From MGIIb-P sp963934015 (lineage in GTDB: Archaea > Thermoplasmatota > Poseidoniia > Poseidoniales > Thalassarchaeaceae): a stretch of 64,000 nucleotides of DNA. The translations under genes and the position numbers were made by a program. The stretch is taken from the NCBI GenBank assembly GCA_963934015.1, contig CAWVWT010000007.1, forward strand, positions 1 through 64,000, given 5' to 3'. Positions 8,101 to 15,871 of the stretch are shown here, piece by piece (within the stretch, counting starts at the first letter, position 1; each line of letters begins with the position of its first letter). The notes below the pieces were generated by a model. That model was given only the letters and a program-made list of their open reading frames with translations. It was not told the DNA's origin and did no database searches.

Positions 8101-10294
8101 GCAACGCACATTGAGAATAGATGATTCGTCGCCTGAAATTACTAATTCTTGGCCCGCAGAAGGTGATTATGAAGCGAGTTCGTCAAATCAACAAGTCGCT
8201 GTAACTGTTGTCGATGCTGTTGGCCAACCAGAATATCTTACGCTCAATTATTGGGTTGAGGCAGACCACGACAGCAACCGAAATGGTGAACCTGATGAAG
8301 ATGAATATGCGACACAAATATTGTCTAATTCAACCGTTTCTGAAGAGAAAGTTTTCTTCGGTCAAATCGATGATTCTCGCAATCCCAACATGGCAAGAGT
8401 CTCATATTTCATATCCGGTAATGACCCAGCAGGCAATCTACTCATTGGAACAGATGGCCCCGGCTATGCTTACGATTTGTCCACTTACCGTACACGCAAG
8501 GATATGACATCTGTTTTCACCGGATTGGTTTGGCAAGATCACACAGATGGAACGGATGTTTACAGTGGCACAGACCAATCAATCTCAATTGGACTTGTCG
8601 ACGCAAATGGAATCATCGATTTCGAGTATATATCCTTAATTTTCGACTTTGAGGGCCCAGACCCTGAACGAGATCAGCAGCGAATTTCCTACAATGGGCG
8701 TACCGATTCTTGGTCTTCTGAAAGTGAGTATATCACTCTCCAACAGAGTAGTTCTGCTGAAGTCACAACAAACGATACTGGTCTGCCGTGGATCCAAACT
8801 ACATTTGATTTCCAATTCTCATGGGATTGGCCGGATGAAGATATCTCGGATCTCGCTCTCGAATACAAGGAGCTCGGCTCACCCACGCCCACTCGAATCG
8901 AATTCATCGAACACACATTCAGTGTCGAGAATGATTTGGTTCTCGATGCATCAACATACGTCGTAGAAGACGTTGCTGAACCGCGAACGGGACCATTAGA
9001 TGATGCGACACCAGTGCGTCCTGATGACAGGTTACGCTGGTCTGGACGGGTGGTGTATGAGAGTAGTGGGGTTCCGGCTCCAAATGATCTTGGCATTACG
9101 GTCGAAGTGTTCGATGGCGTACAATATTGGTCTGATGGAAGTTTGACCGATAATGGAGCTTTCAGCATTGAGGTCCCACTCACTGCAGCCACGACCTTGC
9201 AGAGTGCAGAAACTAGAACGTTCCTCACTGGAGTCCGTAACGTCCCAGGCCGTGGCGAGGATATGACGCGCGATACCGTGGCGACCACATTGCAACTACA
9301 AGTTGATCACACACCCCCCCGCGTTCATCATCGATTGGCACCAGTCGATGTTATCGACATCTCTGCCGCATCTGATTTGACTTCGTTACCTGTGCGATTT
9401 TCTGGATGGGAAGAATGTGTACTCCTCGAGGATGATGACCGATGTGCTGCATTCAGCCAATCCCCACAATGGGTGAATTGGGTGATGCGAGACGATACCA
9501 GAACGATTGCTGCTGGCATATCACCTCTGGCCATGCAATTGAACGGTACGCATCTGGAATGGATTGGTGAAGTTGATTTGACCAGTGATGGTATTGTGAC
9601 ACCGCGTAGTGGTTACAAGGTTGGCTTCTGGGTTACTGGACATGATGCTGCTGGAAATGAATTCCCAATGCCTGCAAACACCGAAAGTGATCCAGTACGT
9701 GAACGTGAAGATTTAGATGGTGACAAAGACCTCGCTTGGGTCCGGCTCGGAGCGACTGTTGCTGAACTCATCGTCAAGAGTTTGACCCTAGATCAAGATA
9801 CGGTCAGCGAGGGTACTGAAATTGAAGTCGTTGCAATTATTGCCAATACTGGAGGAGTTACTGAATCTTCATTCATGGTACATTTTGTCACCGATGAAAA
9901 GGTGATTGACACAGTTAGAATCACAGGTCTACCTAGTGGTGGTGAACATCGAATTATCAGCACCTGGACTGCAACTGAAGGCATTGATAGAATCACAGTG
10001 ATTGTCGATGCTGAAAATGAAGTCGTCGAAGTTGATGAAGAAGGCAACTCGATGTCAGCAGGGATATCTGTTGAATATTCATGGGGCCTCGGGTGGGTCG
10101 ATAGTTGGCGACAAAATCCACTCACCGTTATCGGTATCATCTTCGCTTTGATTTTAATTCCAGTAATCGCAGTGGTTACATGGAAAACCTCACTCTCTGG
10201 TTCAACGAGTCTCTATGATGAAGAACTCATGTACGAAGATGAAGACGACGATGACTGGGAAGATGATGAAGACGACGATGATGGTTGGGAATAG
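5135..10294 (+). CDS. Giant secreted, membrane-anchored surface protein with CARDB domain
   Basis: A 1719-aa protein with a clear signal peptide (cleavage likely after LPLASA, residue 23), a very long Ser/Thr/Asn/Trp-rich ectodomain, one C-terminal membrane helix (about 1665-1690) and an acidic cytosolic tail rich in Asp and Glu. About residues 1035-1056 hold a calcium-loop-like insert (DSNRNGEPDEDEY) within an Ig-like module that also occurs in the 2061-aa protein at 56886. Residues about 1545-1640 look like a CARDB (cell adhesion) beta-sandwich. The N-terminal half has repeated beta-rich segments with several Cys pairs. Probably an adhesion or substrate-capture protein of the cell envelope. 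The specific ligand cannot be inferred. Confidence 0.8.
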   Translation: MRKIAISILAILLFSTALPLASAVTETQFSDGSSTFTHVFSQTGDAVTPGVTLPYGAEVSDVEIELEGSSSTQGWFNRTSDADFGGQGTTGSSAWGWSINQNGWNYGYRQNVKVDNGQLELRPTEDTTYWSMSNTNQVTSSTGGNMNTTGEYFSSAEAGYNGMGDTSTKSLSGGTWNYMGPVVQQGDETHVVRYGSIGSYGGYQLSAINRYNATTGASIGTATIQYNNCSSNNVYYITDATSDGDGTVWMTSFYTSTSYAAITKWSVTYTTSSQGQIISTYKCEQSWTALEVGGISIDPETDKMYVVQRVRLTSQYSIDLWEVSRSSPNIALQTWSLGIISPSGSQSNLNSYARPAGLDVQMPRISVNVFCYYYAYTYYCDADRVSWMNVYHQRSNWPELQAEFPSSYATMGIESIDGELATTCLYASVSSYCPSATTMRKITMRGHGATDWMGTPTANSSTITSSMQVLSRSISELSIGAAITWEPTGTSVDFEVTNDGGLTWKRANSAGQTITFTNAGNSLGWRAWLNGTSSTAPLIDTVGLSYEATYASSGQWRTYRITNGAFPDAAMVWWNATTLGGSSLDIYFKAASSCSSGTRINVPSSGSTITFSQMSGSYLSLCIDLDAGTSNQYSPTLYDINIALFEDAPQDVNIDIYDIDSSTPLNSGCSVSGEEWEYEGTLLGTTTARSGGTSDLEDAFNCIVPQSGTGTEVVGMKVHSSTSGKVEIKSMRIEYTMVTVNLDINFDEKMVLHERGESYEIVTRHVIGDDALGITNAELTFIASPNGDAPKLSWAEDGTLVDDDPEDWIIPDQGSTWTNLSNGIFEIHWMFRVTDDFPEQNNVGWRVSCTDDNGFSPATLSTGAAGIVVNQSYGLGWFAIHDVEGEVVNDDVQNDDWIVAGETIHFQGQVWFEGTQDAPLNSVFDIRVVRKDSQGDFVSASWKDNSNPNGTFFISVAVPDMDIPEGVTFEVQTYNVRDPTKVMPINESWQRTLRIDDSSPEITNSWPAEGDYEASSSNQQVAVTVVDAVGQPEYLTLNYWVEADHDSNRNGEPDEDEYATQILSNSTVSEEKVFFGQIDDSRNPNMARVSYFISGNDPAGNLLIGTDGPGYAYDLSTYRTRKDMTSVFTGLVWQDHTDGTDVYSGTDQSISIGLVDANGIIDFEYISLIFDFEGPDPERDQQRISYNGRTDSWSSESEYITLQQSSSAEVTTNDTGLPWIQTTFDFQFSWDWPDEDISDLALEYKELGSPTPTRIEFIEHTFSVENDLVLDASTYVVEDVAEPRTGPLDDATPVRPDDRLRWSGRVVYESSGVPAPNDLGITVEVFDGVQYWSDGSLTDNGAFSIEVPLTAATTLQSAETRTFLTGVRNVPGRGEDMTRDTVATTLQLQVDHTPPRVHHRLAPVDVIDISAASDLTSLPVRFSGWEECVLLEDDDRCAAFSQSPQWVNWVMRDDTRTIAAGISPLAMQLNGTHLEWIGEVDLTSDGIVTPRSGYKVGFWVTGHDAAGNEFPMPANTESDPVREREDLDGDKDLAWVRLGATVAELIVKSLTLDQDTVSEGTEIEVVAIIANTGGVTESSFMVHFVTDEKVIDTVRITGLPSGGEHRIISTWTATEGIDRITVIVDAENEVVEVDEEGNSMSAGISVEYSWGLGWVDSWRQNPLTVIGIIFALILIPVIAVVTWKTSLSGSTSLYDEELMYEDEDDDDWEDDEDDDDGWE

Positions 10295-10333
10295 CCCCTC
10301 CATGATTCGGCGGTTTGAAGTCACACGCTTGCT

Positions 10334-10360
10334 CGCCCTCCCCCTAAGGGGGAGAGGGCG
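10334..10360. promoter_or_regulatory. Hairpin abutting the helicase start codon
   Basis: Arms CGCCCTC+CCCC and GGGG+A+GAGGGCG pair over 11 bp with one bulged A and a 4-nt loop. The 3' arm contains the only GGAG-like ribosome binding site (GGGGGAG) and ends exactly at the ATG at 10361. If folded in mRNA it would mask the binding site, so translational control is possible. Confidence 0.5.
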
Positions 10361-13300
10361 ATGTCAGTCTACGATGGTCTATGTGAGCCACTCCGGGCAT
10401 ATTTAGAATCGCAGAAGTGGATACCGACCCCAATCCAGGATGCTGCCATTGACTCGCTACTTTCTGGACAGGATAGAGTACTCGTGGCAGCGACTGGTTC
10501 GGGCAAAACAGAGGCTGCTGTTCTACCTATTCTCTCCGCCTGTTATTCGCAAGAATGGGGGCGAATGTCAATCCTGTATGTCACACCATTAAGGGCTCTA
10601 AATCGTGACATTGACAGGCGCTTGGGGGTATTGGCATCTATCACAAATTTAGAAGTTGGATTGCGCCACGGAGACACGACTCAATCAGAGCGTAACCGTC
10701 AATCACGAAAACCACCACACCTTCTCGTTACGACTCCTGAAACATTGCAAATCATGATGACCGGGAGTCGACTTCGAGTGCATTTGCAAAATGTTCGTGC
10801 AATCATCGTCGATGAAGTGCATGAGGTGGCTGCCTCTGAAAGAGGCGCTCAGCTTCTTGTCGGGATAACGCGAATCGAAGAGATGGCCAAGAGAAGCATT
10901 CAGCGAATTGGCCTTTCAGCAACGGTTGGAAATCCAACTGAAGTTTCTCAGTGGCTCTCACCAGAACAGGGTCAAGCCATCCTTGCTGATGCACCCCGAA
11001 ATACTGAGGTTCGCATCACTTGCTCTCAACCGGAAGATGCGGACGAAGCGATCGCGTTAGAGCATAACACATCACCCCAAGCGATGGCGAGTTTACGTAT
11101 GCTCGCAGGTCGTCTCAAAGCAGATGCCCCCTCTCTTGTGTTTGTCAACAGCCGTAACGCTGCTGAAACTGTCGCTAGTCGATTGTCGACCTTTGATGAA
11201 ACACTGGAAATTGGTATCCATCACGGTTCCCTTTCAGCGGATCTAAGAACGGAAATGGAAGACCGATTACAACGCGGTGAATTGCATGCTTTGGTGTGCA
11301 CGAGCAGTTTGGAATTGGGAATTGATGTGGGGGCCATTCGACATGTTCACCAAATTCAATCACCACGTGCTGTAGATCGACTTCTGCAGCGTCTCGGAAG
11401 AGCTGAGCACACCCTTGGAGGTACTGGTAGAGGTGACTTAATCGCTTGGGATATCGATGATATTGCAGAATCCGCAGTGATTGCTAGAAGGGCTATTGCA
11501 GGCCAAATCGATGGTGTTCGATGGCGAAGAATGCCCCGGGTTGTAGCTGCAAATCAAATGGTGATGATGACACTGTGTGAAGGTATTGTTCCCCTTCCTG
11601 CGACTACTACAATTTTCCAAAGAACTTCTATTTTCAGTGAATGGACCGATACTGATACTCGTGACTTAGCACGAATTCTAGATGACCGTTGGCTCCTGAA
11701 GATGGTGGATAAACCAGAATCATCCGACCCCCTTGAATGGGCACCTTCGCTGTGGAGACAACTTGCAGAAGGAACTTCTCTTCCAGCTGAAAGACCAACT
11801 AAAGAAGAAATTCAGAAGCTGTCATCAAAGAAGTTAGACCAATGGCGCAGGGACATGAAAAAATTGGTGCCCAAGCATCTCAAAGATGGTTGGACGTCAG
11901 CGGGTGCAAGAACACGCTCGTATATGCTGGAACATCTCTCGATGATTCCAGATGCACAGAGATATACCGTACGAGACGTTGTATCTAGACGCGCAATTGG
12001 ATCCGTTGATGAAGCATTTGTTTTGTCTCTAAATAATTCAGGAGAAGAAACTGACGGAGCCCCGAGAAGATTTGTCATCGTCGGTCGAACATGGGAAATT
12101 GTCGAAGCAAACCCTGAGAAAACTGAATTGTTAGTTGCCCCCGTAGGATCTGGAGGTACAGCACCTGTTTGGAGTGGTGAACTTCCGCCGGTACCGGCTG
12201 AAATTGCACGTGAAGTCGGCGCATTGAGAAGAACAATTCGTGAATTGGCAACGGGAGAGGACAGGGATGACGAATATGGGGGGGTACGTCTCGATCGAAT
12301 CGGTGGACCCCCTGTGTCATGTGATATTGCTGATTACCCACTCGCCCCAGATGCATTATCGAAATTGATGAACAAAGTCGTCGAACATGTTGATGCTTCT
12401 AGCAGCCTTCCAGATGAACGAACGCTCGATGTAGAGACACGTCGAGATGCTGTGATCGTCCATTCATGCCATGGAAGTCGAATCAACGAAACGCTCGCAC
12501 ACTTTTTGCAAGCAATGGCATCGACCATCGAAGGACAAATGGGGCGCGTTCTTGTCGACCCATACAGAATAAGCCTCCAAGTTCCTGGGCTGCGGGCAAC
12601 CCATGTCGTGGACTGGTTGACTGAAACAAAGCCTGAAAATTTGGCAACCATTCTACGAGTGACTGTACCAAACGGAAGACAATTGCGCTGGAGGCTGGTT
12701 CAAGTCTGCAAGGTCATGGGTGTTCTACGCTCAGGAGTCGATCCACGCAAGGTCAACTTGCATGGAATCGCCCAGAAATACAAAGGCACGCCATTGATGA
12801 ATGAGGCATTGGATAAATTGTTTAGTGAACGAATGGATGTTGATGGTACGACCGATTTGCTCCATGCCATCCAAGATGGGGTCGTACAGGTTGCACAGCG
12901 TTCACCGGGGGCACTCGGAGTTTCACCACGCTCAGAGCGTGATATGCAGTTACCAGATTGGTCCAATGTCGAGGTTCGTCGGCGTCTGGAAAATCGTTTG
13001 ATGAATGAACGGGTTGTGATGATTTGTTTACGATGTAAAACGTCTTCTCGATTTCGTGTTGCCAGGTATCCAAGTACCGACCAGAAATGCGGAATTTGTC
13101 AAGCGACCATGCGAGCTGTCGCTAGAGAAGGGTTGAGTGATGAATTAGCCAAGTGGGTGGCCTCCGAGGAAGACAACATTCGTAACCGAATGATGCGCAA
13201 TGCTGAGATGGTTCACAATCGTGGTTTAGATGCTATTCTGTGCCTCATGGCAAGAGGGGTTGGGGTAGATACTGCAACGAGGATTTTGCGAGCATATCCC

Positions 13301-13384
13301 CGTGAATCTGAGCGTGATTCTTTGCTCAAAGCGATTCACGAAGCAGAGGTTCAGTATGCACGAACTCGGCGCTTCTGGGGTTAG
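10361..13384 (+). CDS. Lhr-family superfamily 2 DNA/RNA helicase
   Basis: A 1007-aa ATP-dependent helicase. Motif I is ATGSGKTEAAVLP, motif II DEVHE, motif III GLSATVG and motif VI QRLGRAEH. The order, and the phrase TTPETLQIMM between motifs Ia and II, match Lhr/Ski2-like enzymes that translocate on single-stranded DNA and unwind hybrids during repair. The region after the RecA pair holds the usual winged-helix and Lhr-specific domains. A four-cysteine zinc-binding segment (CLRCKTSS...KCGIC) lies near residues 888-913. The start follows a strong hairpin directly. The cell location is cytosolic. Exact subfamily (aLhr1 or aLhr2) is not resolvable here. Confidence 0.85.
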   Translation: MSVYDGLCEPLRAYLESQKWIPTPIQDAAIDSLLSGQDRVLVAATGSGKTEAAVLPILSACYSQEWGRMSILYVTPLRALNRDIDRRLGVLASITNLEVGLRHGDTTQSERNRQSRKPPHLLVTTPETLQIMMTGSRLRVHLQNVRAIIVDEVHEVAASERGAQLLVGITRIEEMAKRSIQRIGLSATVGNPTEVSQWLSPEQGQAILADAPRNTEVRITCSQPEDADEAIALEHNTSPQAMASLRMLAGRLKADAPSLVFVNSRNAAETVASRLSTFDETLEIGIHHGSLSADLRTEMEDRLQRGELHALVCTSSLELGIDVGAIRHVHQIQSPRAVDRLLQRLGRAEHTLGGTGRGDLIAWDIDDIAESAVIARRAIAGQIDGVRWRRMPRVVAANQMVMMTLCEGIVPLPATTTIFQRTSIFSEWTDTDTRDLARILDDRWLLKMVDKPESSDPLEWAPSLWRQLAEGTSLPAERPTKEEIQKLSSKKLDQWRRDMKKLVPKHLKDGWTSAGARTRSYMLEHLSMIPDAQRYTVRDVVSRRAIGSVDEAFVLSLNNSGEETDGAPRRFVIVGRTWEIVEANPEKTELLVAPVGSGGTAPVWSGELPPVPAEIAREVGALRRTIRELATGEDRDDEYGGVRLDRIGGPPVSCDIADYPLAPDALSKLMNKVVEHVDASSSLPDERTLDVETRRDAVIVHSCHGSRINETLAHFLQAMASTIEGQMGRVLVDPYRISLQVPGLRATHVVDWLTETKPENLATILRVTVPNGRQLRWRLVQVCKVMGVLRSGVDPRKVNLHGIAQKYKGTPLMNEALDKLFSERMDVDGTTDLLHAIQDGVVQVAQRSPGALGVSPRSERDMQLPDWSNVEVRRRLENRLMNERVVMICLRCKTSSRFRVARYPSTDQKCGICQATMRAVAREGLSDELAKWVASEEDNIRNRMMRNAEMVHNRGLDAILCLMARGVGVDTATRILRAYPRESERDSLLKAIHEAEVQYARTRRFWG

Positions 13385-13420
13385 GAAGCCTCATGGACGG
13401 CGCGGATAGCCCTCACCCCG

Positions 13421-13969
13421 ATGTGGTTTGGATTGACCGGGCGGAATGCTTCAGGCAAAACCACTGTTGTAGATTGGTTGGTTGACAATGGCTACGTATC
13501 AACCTCTTGTTCAGATTCGATTCGAGTCTATCTGAGATCTCAGGAAAAGGAGATCAATCGAGACAACCTGATTGCCGGCGGACGAGAACTGCGAGCTGCG
13601 AGTGGGCCGGGGATTCTTGCTGAAATGCTACGAGATGCGAATTTAGATGCTGAGAATCTTGTCATCGATTCAATTCGAACCCCTGCGGAAGTTGAAGCAT
13701 TACGCGTAAGGCCAGATTTCAGATTGATTGAGGTGCGCGCATCACGTGAAGTACGCTGGAACCGATTACAATCTCGTGGAAGATATGGGGATCCAACGGA
13801 TTGGGAGACGTTTATCGCACAAGAAGAAGCTGAACTTGTGGCTGCTGATGATAGTGGACAAGCGCTTGTTGCAACGGCTGCGCTTGCGGATATTGTCATC
13901 ATCAATGATGACGATTCTGAGACTCTGCAAGATTCTCTAGAATTGCTAATCAGGCCTGCCGAATCGTAA
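13421..13969 (+). CDS. P-loop kinase-like protein (dephospho-CoA kinase-like fold)
   Basis: A 182-aa protein opening with a Walker A loop, GLTGRNASGKTT, at residues 4-15. It has an Arg-rich lid-like stretch (ASREVRWNRLQSRGRYGDP) typical of nucleoside or dephospho-CoA kinases. Substrate is unknown. The convergent neighbour is dCMP deaminase, with the stops overlapping by 20 bp. In yeast DCD1 a P-loop kinase-like region is fused to dCMP deaminase, so a joint role in pyrimidine nucleotide metabolism is an inference. No signal peptide or membrane segment. The ATG at 13421 directly precedes the first beta strand. Confidence 0.65.
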   Translation: MWFGLTGRNASGKTTVVDWLVDNGYVSTSCSDSIRVYLRSQEKEINRDNLIAGGRELRAASGPGILAEMLRDANLDAENLVIDSIRTPAEVEALRVRPDFRLIEVRASREVRWNRLQSRGRYGDPTDWETFIAQEEAELVAADDSGQALVATAALADIVIINDDDSETLQDSLELLIRPAES

Positions 13970-14387
13970 GACCAGCTTCACCCATCATTGCAGTTGACAT
14001 TTCAAAGTCAGCAATCCATCGGTCTGGAACTTCACTGTCTTGTGGGTAGACCACTTCAATCACACCCGCCTGAATGAGTGAACGGGCACATCGCGTGCAT
14101 GGTGGCCATGTCACATAGGCTGTACAACCCTTCAATGCTAATCCGATACGGGCGGCGTGCATGATTGCATTTTCTTCCGCGTGGCAAATGAGTGGGTATT
14201 TTTGTTCACGGTCTGAAAGTCGTTCAGAATCATCAACAATACCGCGTGGAAAACCATTGAAGCCAGTACTTCTAATTTCACGGTCTTCGCCAACGACCAC
14301 GCATCCAACCTTGGTGGAGGGGTCTTTGGACCAGCCAGAGATGTGCTCGGCGAGTTTGAGAAATCGCTGGTCCCACTTCGCACTCAT
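13950..14387 (-). CDS. dCMP deaminase
   Basis: A 145-aa zinc-dependent cytidine/deoxycytidylate deaminase. Zinc and catalytic motifs are CHAEENAI (His and catalytic Glu) and PPCTRCA (two Cys ligands). The N-terminal segment KDPSTKVGCVVV is characteristic of deoxycytidylate deaminases, which make dUMP from dCMP for thymidylate synthesis. Length matches the family. The gene is convergent with, and overlaps by 20 bp, the P-loop kinase-like gene. The ATG lies at 14387. The upstream 44 bp separating it from folC contain no obvious terminator. Confidence 0.88.
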   Translation of the reverse strand: MSAKWDQRFLKLAEHISGWSKDPSTKVGCVVVGEDREIRSTGFNGFPRGIVDDSERLSDREQKYPLICHAEENAIMHAARIGLALKGCTAYVTWPPCTRCARSLIQAGVIEVVYPQDSEVPDRWIADFEMSTAMMGEAGLTIRQA

Positions 14388-14431
14388 ACCTTCACCCTGC
14401 TAATCCTAGGGGGCGCAGTGTTTGAGTCTTC

Positions 14432-15808
14432 TCACGCAATCGGGTCGATACCGTCTTTGCCCGTCGGAGATATCAGAATATTTTGGAAATCCATCTCTTC
14501 TTCTTGATCAATGATTTTCAGTACCTCTCCAATCAGATAGATACTGCCTATGCAAAGGATTGGTTGAGGTAAATCACTGTCTAGTTCAACAGATTTCTCC
14601 TTGGCAGCCGAAAGGGCGCCATCAATGGATTCGATGGCTATAATCTCAGTATCTATTCCTTGTTCTCTGAGTTTATTGGCGAGGACTTCGCAATCTACAG
14701 CTCCCTTCCGGCCATCGGGTGGCTGTGTGACATAGATGTGGCCAATTTGACCCTCGATGATGAGTTCTACCAGCGGTTGGAGGAGGTTTCCAATGTCCTT
14801 CTGAACAGTACAACCTACGACGATGACTCCGGGCATGGGCGCCATGTCCCGAGATTTCTGAAAGCGAATCTGTTCACAGGCCCTTGCCATACCACTAGGA
14901 TTGTGTGCACAATCGAGAAGAACCGGGATATTATCGACTTCTATCCACTGCATTCGTCCTGGCCAATTTGTATGTGTAATGGCTCTGTCAACTTCGTTGT
15001 ATGCCAATCTCCATCCCATCGCTCGGAGTGCTGCTCGAGCCAACATCGCGGCTTCCTGTTGATAGGGCATCCAACCATCATACCATTTCTTGTTTGATAG
15101 GGGGCGAAATGCCTTGACGGCCTCTGAAAATTTGAATGCATTACGACGATCTCCTCGCCACCACCAGGCTTTGTCATGGTCTCTAACGGCTCGCTCAATC
15201 ACCTTGCGTGCTGAATTGTCGTATGGCCATGTTGCAATCAATGGTCGGCCCTGGCGAACAATTGCTACCTTTTCTTCAGCTATTTCAGCTAGTGTTTCAC
15301 CAAGAACCTCCGTATGTTCAAGAGAAATTTCGGTCAAAATACAGCAATCAGCATCGACCAAACGTGTGGCATCCCATCGACCACCCAATCCAGTTTCAAC
15401 CACGGCTCTTTCAACGCCTTGATCACGAAAGGCTACCATAGCGACCAGAAACGTAGCCTCATAGAATGTCGGAGATACGTTGGGATTGATATTGGATACC
15501 TCTTGAATCTGCTTCAAGCAATCCTCAAACAATATATCTGAAATGGGAACACCATCGATCCGAATTCGCTCATTTACAGACATCAAATGAGGTGAGGTGA
15601 ACAGCCCTGTGCACTTGCCTGAAAGCGTGAAGGCATTAGCAAGAATAGCACAACAGGTCCCTTTTCCATTGCTACCCGCGACATGCACTGCTGGAAAGGA
15701 ATGCTGAGGCATCTCAAGGCGGCCAAGAAGGGTTGCAGTGTTGTCAAGAGAGGGGTTGTATCCAAACGCTTTCAATGAATCTAACCACGACCAAACATCA
15801 TCATTCAT
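14432..15808 (-). CDS. folC: Folylpolyglutamate synthase / dihydrofolate synthase family Mur ligase
   Basis: A 458-aa ATP-dependent ligase that adds glutamate to folates. The P-loop VAGSNGKGTCCAIL, the family-specific LEHTEVLGETLAEI-AEEK segment that follows the central domain, and DCAHNPSGM in the C-terminal domain match FolC. The ATG at 15808 (MNDDVWSW) is selected because the downstream sequence begins the family at once. An upstream extension is Arg/Pro-rich and lacks support. Presence suggests folate-type C1 metabolism rather than methanopterin use. Divergent from the presenilin-type gene, with 63 bp between starts. Confidence 0.88.
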   Translation of the reverse strand: MNDDVWSWLDSLKAFGYNPSLDNTATLLGRLEMPQHSFPAVHVAGSNGKGTCCAILANAFTLSGKCTGLFTSPHLMSVNERIRIDGVPISDILFEDCLKQIQEVSNINPNVSPTFYEATFLVAMVAFRDQGVERAVVETGLGGRWDATRLVDADCCILTEISLEHTEVLGETLAEIAEEKVAIVRQGRPLIATWPYDNSARKVIERAVRDHDKAWWWRGDRRNAFKFSEAVKAFRPLSNKKWYDGWMPYQQEAAMLARAALRAMGWRLAYNEVDRAITHTNWPGRMQWIEVDNIPVLLDCAHNPSGMARACEQIRFQKSRDMAPMPGVIVVGCTVQKDIGNLLQPLVELIIEGQIGHIYVTQPPDGRKGAVDCEVLANKLREQGIDTEIIAIESIDGALSAAKEKSVELDSDLPQPILCIGSIYLIGEVLKIIDQEEEMDFQNILISPTGKDGIDPIA

Positions 15809-15856
15809 ACACCCACCCCGTACCTCCGGTGAACGGTCGCCTTGAAATGGCCTTTG

Positions 15857-15867
15857 CGGGTCGCCCG
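15857..15867. repeat. Small GC hairpin before the presenilin-type gene
   Basis: CGGG-TCG-CCCG, 4-bp arms and a 3-nt loop, ending 4 nt before ATG 15872. Short but positioned like the other start-proximal hairpins. Confidence 0.3.
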
Positions 15868-15871
15868 AGGC

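Noticed and set aside
13421..14387. Possible anti-phage nucleotide-depletion system (kinase plus deaminase)
   Set aside because: The deaminase is a standard housekeeping dCMP deaminase, the genes are convergent rather than an operon, and no effector or mobile context is seen.
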